The notes under the pieces: model-generated | The model's database searches: none | What the model was told of the DNA's origin: nothing | Seen by the model: the letters and a program-made list of their open reading frames with translations, nothing else | From: Tigriopus japonicus | Lineage: Eukaryota; Arthropoda; Copepoda; Harpacticoida; Harpacticidae | DNA: 64,000 nucleotides | Assembly: GCA_010645155.1 (NCBI GenBank) | Contig: JAAGOF010000109.1 | Span: forward strand, 1,773,804 to 1,837,803 | Direction: 5' to 3' | Shown: one piece after another, positions 61,201-64,000 of the stretch | How positions within the stretch are numbered: the first letter of the stretch is position 1 | Layout of the letters: the number at the start of each line of letters is the position of its first letter | Translations under genes and position numbers: made by a program

Positions 61201-62480
61201 ACGAACATCTGGAGATGACTCTTACATAAGTGCCAATAGATTCACCCGCCCACCGGATTCAGAAAATGTTAACAAGTCGTTCTTGTTGTTGCCTTTTGCT
61301 CAAAAACTGAAACATTCGTTTAGTTTCCGTGGGCATTGCAAAAATAAATCGTACTTTTTCGGGGATATTTTTATTTTTAAATGTTAATGCAGTAATCTCA
61401 TAAGGTGAACAATGTTTATGAGCACTTCGAGAATAGAGTTCATAAAAAATACTTAATAATATATACTGTACGAAACAGTTTTGACTGCAATTTTTTTTTT
61501 TTTTCAAGAAAAAGAACTTCTAGCCAATCTATGAATAATCATAAAATTTAATGTTCCCCAGAATACAACTGCCAATCTTTGATTCTGAATATTCAAACTA
61601 AATATTCAGTGGAAGTAAATAAGTTCTAAAAAAATTGCCCAACTTCTGAGCTTTATGACACAAAAATGATGTTCTAATGTGTCCAGTTTGTATTGAGAAG
61701 CTCGAAAATAGGTCATTTTTATGTCAGGGTGCAATTTTGGAAGCTATATTTGTACGGTGACCTCCCAGTCTTATTTACTTTGACCTCTCTATCAGTTGTT
61801 CGTAAAATGACCGTATAAGTATTTGGGAAACATTCCCCTACTTCAACAAAGGAAGAAATCAAAGGATTAAAGAAGGATATAAAGTTTGTCAAAAATATCA
61901 TCATGAGGTGCTCGTGAAGAGTAGCCATAACTTAAACAAATTTGCCAACTTGAAATTTTGACTAATGAGAACCATGTTTCTTTACAATCAATTAAAATAG
62001 AATTTAGACATCCTTGGTGACCAACCCAGCTTTCAATTGCGGTTTGAATTTCTTGCAAGGCCTGAGCAAAATATCTTCTTATATGGAAGTCAACTCCTGC
62101 TGTACCTTTAACTCAATCTGTCCATATTAAGTTGGGAAGCTCTCTATAAAGCACCCACGAAGATTTGTCTGCAGGAAAAGGTCTGTTAAGACGTAGATAA
62201 TATGCTTGAAGGCTCTTAAGTTTTAATCCACTAACTTTTATGTGATCTCAGCCAAGTTGGTGTGGGTATCATTCAACTATCAAACATTCGGCATTTGACT
62301 GATTTTGCTACATTCAAAACTTCTTCCACTCAACCACCTCAAAATTCTACTCAAAACTCCTAGCTATTGTCCAAACATCAAATTAAATCGGTACAATGAT
62401 TTTTTTATAACAGATATTTCTTGCAAAAAAACTATATTTCCACACATTGGATTTAAAAGTTATAGGTTACTATAGGTCGG
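58216..62480. other. Unassigned sequence
   Basis: Apart from the repeat relative at 61610-61850 no structure was recognised; many short frames on both strands lack domains or signal sequences. Confidence 0.5.
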
Positions 62481-62726
62481 TTGTTGAAGTAGTTTGGAAG
62501 TATAGTAAAAGCATAGAAGCATAGAAGCATAGAAGAAGTATGAAAGAAGCATATGACATGAAGTAGAAATAACCATGCTCCATCAAGTGTTGCCACATAA
62601 ACTGCAATTTTCAATCACAGCTTATGTAGTAAAACTTGATCGAGCACGGCTATTTCTTCTCCATTCCACATGCTTCTTTTGTGTTTCTACATATGATTCT
62701 ACTATAATTCCAAACTACCTCAGCAA
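62481..62726. repeat. Fold-back hairpin element, 246 bp
   Basis: Two ~120-bp arms are imperfect inverse copies, with AAGTAGTTTGGAAGTATAGT on the left matched by the inverse of the right arm (AGGTAGTTTGGAATTATAGT). The centre is near 62608. The left arm contains CATAGAAG tandem copies (about 62513-62535). On the - strand at 62722-62699 the sequence starts TGAGGTAGT. Confidence 0.75.
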
Positions 62727-64000
62727 ATGATCTTAAACCTTCAATATGTTATTTCATTACCTTCAAGTAACGCCTCTTTCCCCTCAATTCAAACTTGGAA
62801 GCACTTCATTGCAATAATTTCTACTCCGTCCTTCTTGCGAAGTTATTTACCACTTCTGTTATGAAATCAATCAATTTTTTTGTTGATCAAGAAAGTTTTC
62901 CTTCATTTTAGAAGCTGACAAGAATAACGAGTTCAACTGTCGCAATTAGAGGATTTGAGCAATAGTACCATTAACGAACCGAAAGACTATTCGAAAAAAT
63001 GGCATCAACTCATCTTTCGTCACACCATAAGAACTGATACAAGTTGTTTCAATGAAAAATGAATGGGCAGCTGAATGGTCCAAGCCATCATTCAATAGTG
63101 GGGGACCTTTTGAGTTGCTTGAAGATTTTTAGATTGGTTTGGAAGGGAGGCAGAAAAACATGTCTAAACTTACGAGGGGTTAAGAAAGAAATCCAACCCA
63201 GAAGGGAGCCAAGGAGGTATTTATTCAGAGATAACTGATTAGCCAGAGGGGAGGAATCGATTGAGCTATTCCGTCTTGTTCAAGGCCAGGTTGCAAATCA
63301 TCAGGAGGAGCATCGAATTGTTCAAATTATGTTCACATTCTTCAATGGCTTCACGAACAAGAACACAGGGATCATCGCTCGAATGATTACTACTTTTTCA
63401 ATGACAGGAAGAAGGGTGGAGTAATTCACTGTATGCACATTCTGGATCATGTCGGCCAATCCCTTGGATTTAGCATTGTAATGAATGTGGTCTGGTTGGC
63501 TTTTTCTTCTGTGCTTAAGCACGCTAGAAATGCCTTGATTGTCACAATTGAGAAAGGGTGGGTGTTTCTTGGCCAAGTTTTGAACGATATGCTCTCATTT
63601 TATGGTATGATTTCGTCAGACAAGCCTCCCTTTGAACTAATTGAAAACCAATCATTTGGAAGTTCTCAGACTCAAGCTTAAGCATGGCCATGTTTCTTGG
63701 AGAACAAATGATCCGTCGTTGAGCAAGGGGTATGTAATAAAGAGGCAGAGGAAAATACAACAAACAAGGCAAGCAATAACATCCTTTGATTTGACCACTG
63801 GCAAGTTGCTAAATTGGACCCCTGAATGAAATTGATCGGAGATATGAGGCCCCCTACTTGTACCAGATGACACAAGCTTGAGAATTGAAGACAAAACACC
63901 ATTGTGCTATATTAAAAGAAAGTTTTGTTTTTGGCAAATCCAGATGTCTGTTTGCATTTGAGGATTTCAAAACGCTATACGGAAGAGCAAACACTTACCT
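62727..64000. other. Unassigned sequence to the window end
   Basis: The last bases read on the - strand as AG|GTAAGT, a good splice-donor match, so an exon of a - strand gene may end just beyond the window. No confident gene inside. Confidence 0.35.

Overview
The window looks like nuclear DNA of an arthropod, possibly a crustacean such as a copepod; no single marker fixes the taxon. The signs are canonical GT-AG introns of 68 bp to about 3 kb, AT-rich intergenic DNA, a defensin-type cysteine-rich secreted gene, a C-type lectin/PAN gene, and a dense mixture of short DNA transposons, LINEs and a tRNA-type SINE. There are no bacterial-style operons, rRNA genes or CRISPR arrays.

Three protein genes are well supported. 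(1) A + strand gene of three exons (40479-46486) encodes a 173-residue secreted precursor with a furin-type site and three tandem six-cysteine CS-alpha-beta (defensin-like) domains. A perfect NF-kB-type site lies 104 bp upstream of its ATG. (2) A seven-exon - strand gene (54528-46748) encodes a 944-residue coiled-coil/IQ-motif protein resembling IQCE, a ciliary Hedgehog-pathway component. The two genes converge tail to tail with 261 bp between their stop codons. (3) An intronless + strand gene (26712-29660) encodes a 982-residue secreted protein with one C-type lectin domain and five PAN/apple-like domains, joined by acidic linkers that repeat an invariant short motif. Two smaller candidates are a type I membrane protein (- strand, 6513-5722) and a 94-residue single-pass membrane protein (+ strand, 32371-32655).

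Mobile DNA fills much of the rest. 16362-20460 holds a nearly intact CR1/Jockey-like LINE (gag-like ORF1, EN-RT ORF2, one frameshift), and 3306-2008 a decayed LINE fragment on the other strand. At least five hAT-type non-autonomous elements have terminal inverted repeats and 8-bp target-site duplications: 12493-13606, 24388-24776, 30329-31525, 34429-34763 and 57891-58207. A related outer hAT-like element (12481-14922) is split by one of them. Others are a TA-flanked MITE inside a defensin-gene intron, two SINE copies, two long fold-back hairpins, and several tandem or inverted repeats.

Layout: 0-15 kb is repeats plus the membrane-protein gene; 15-20.5 kb the mosaic repeat and LINE; 20.5-26.6 kb repeats, including a captured copy of the lectin gene's 5' end; 26.7-29.7 kb the lectin/PAN gene; 30-40 kb transposons, a fold-back and the small membrane gene; 40-54.5 kb the defensin-like and IQCE-like genes; 54.5-64 kb mostly sequence without recognisable genes.
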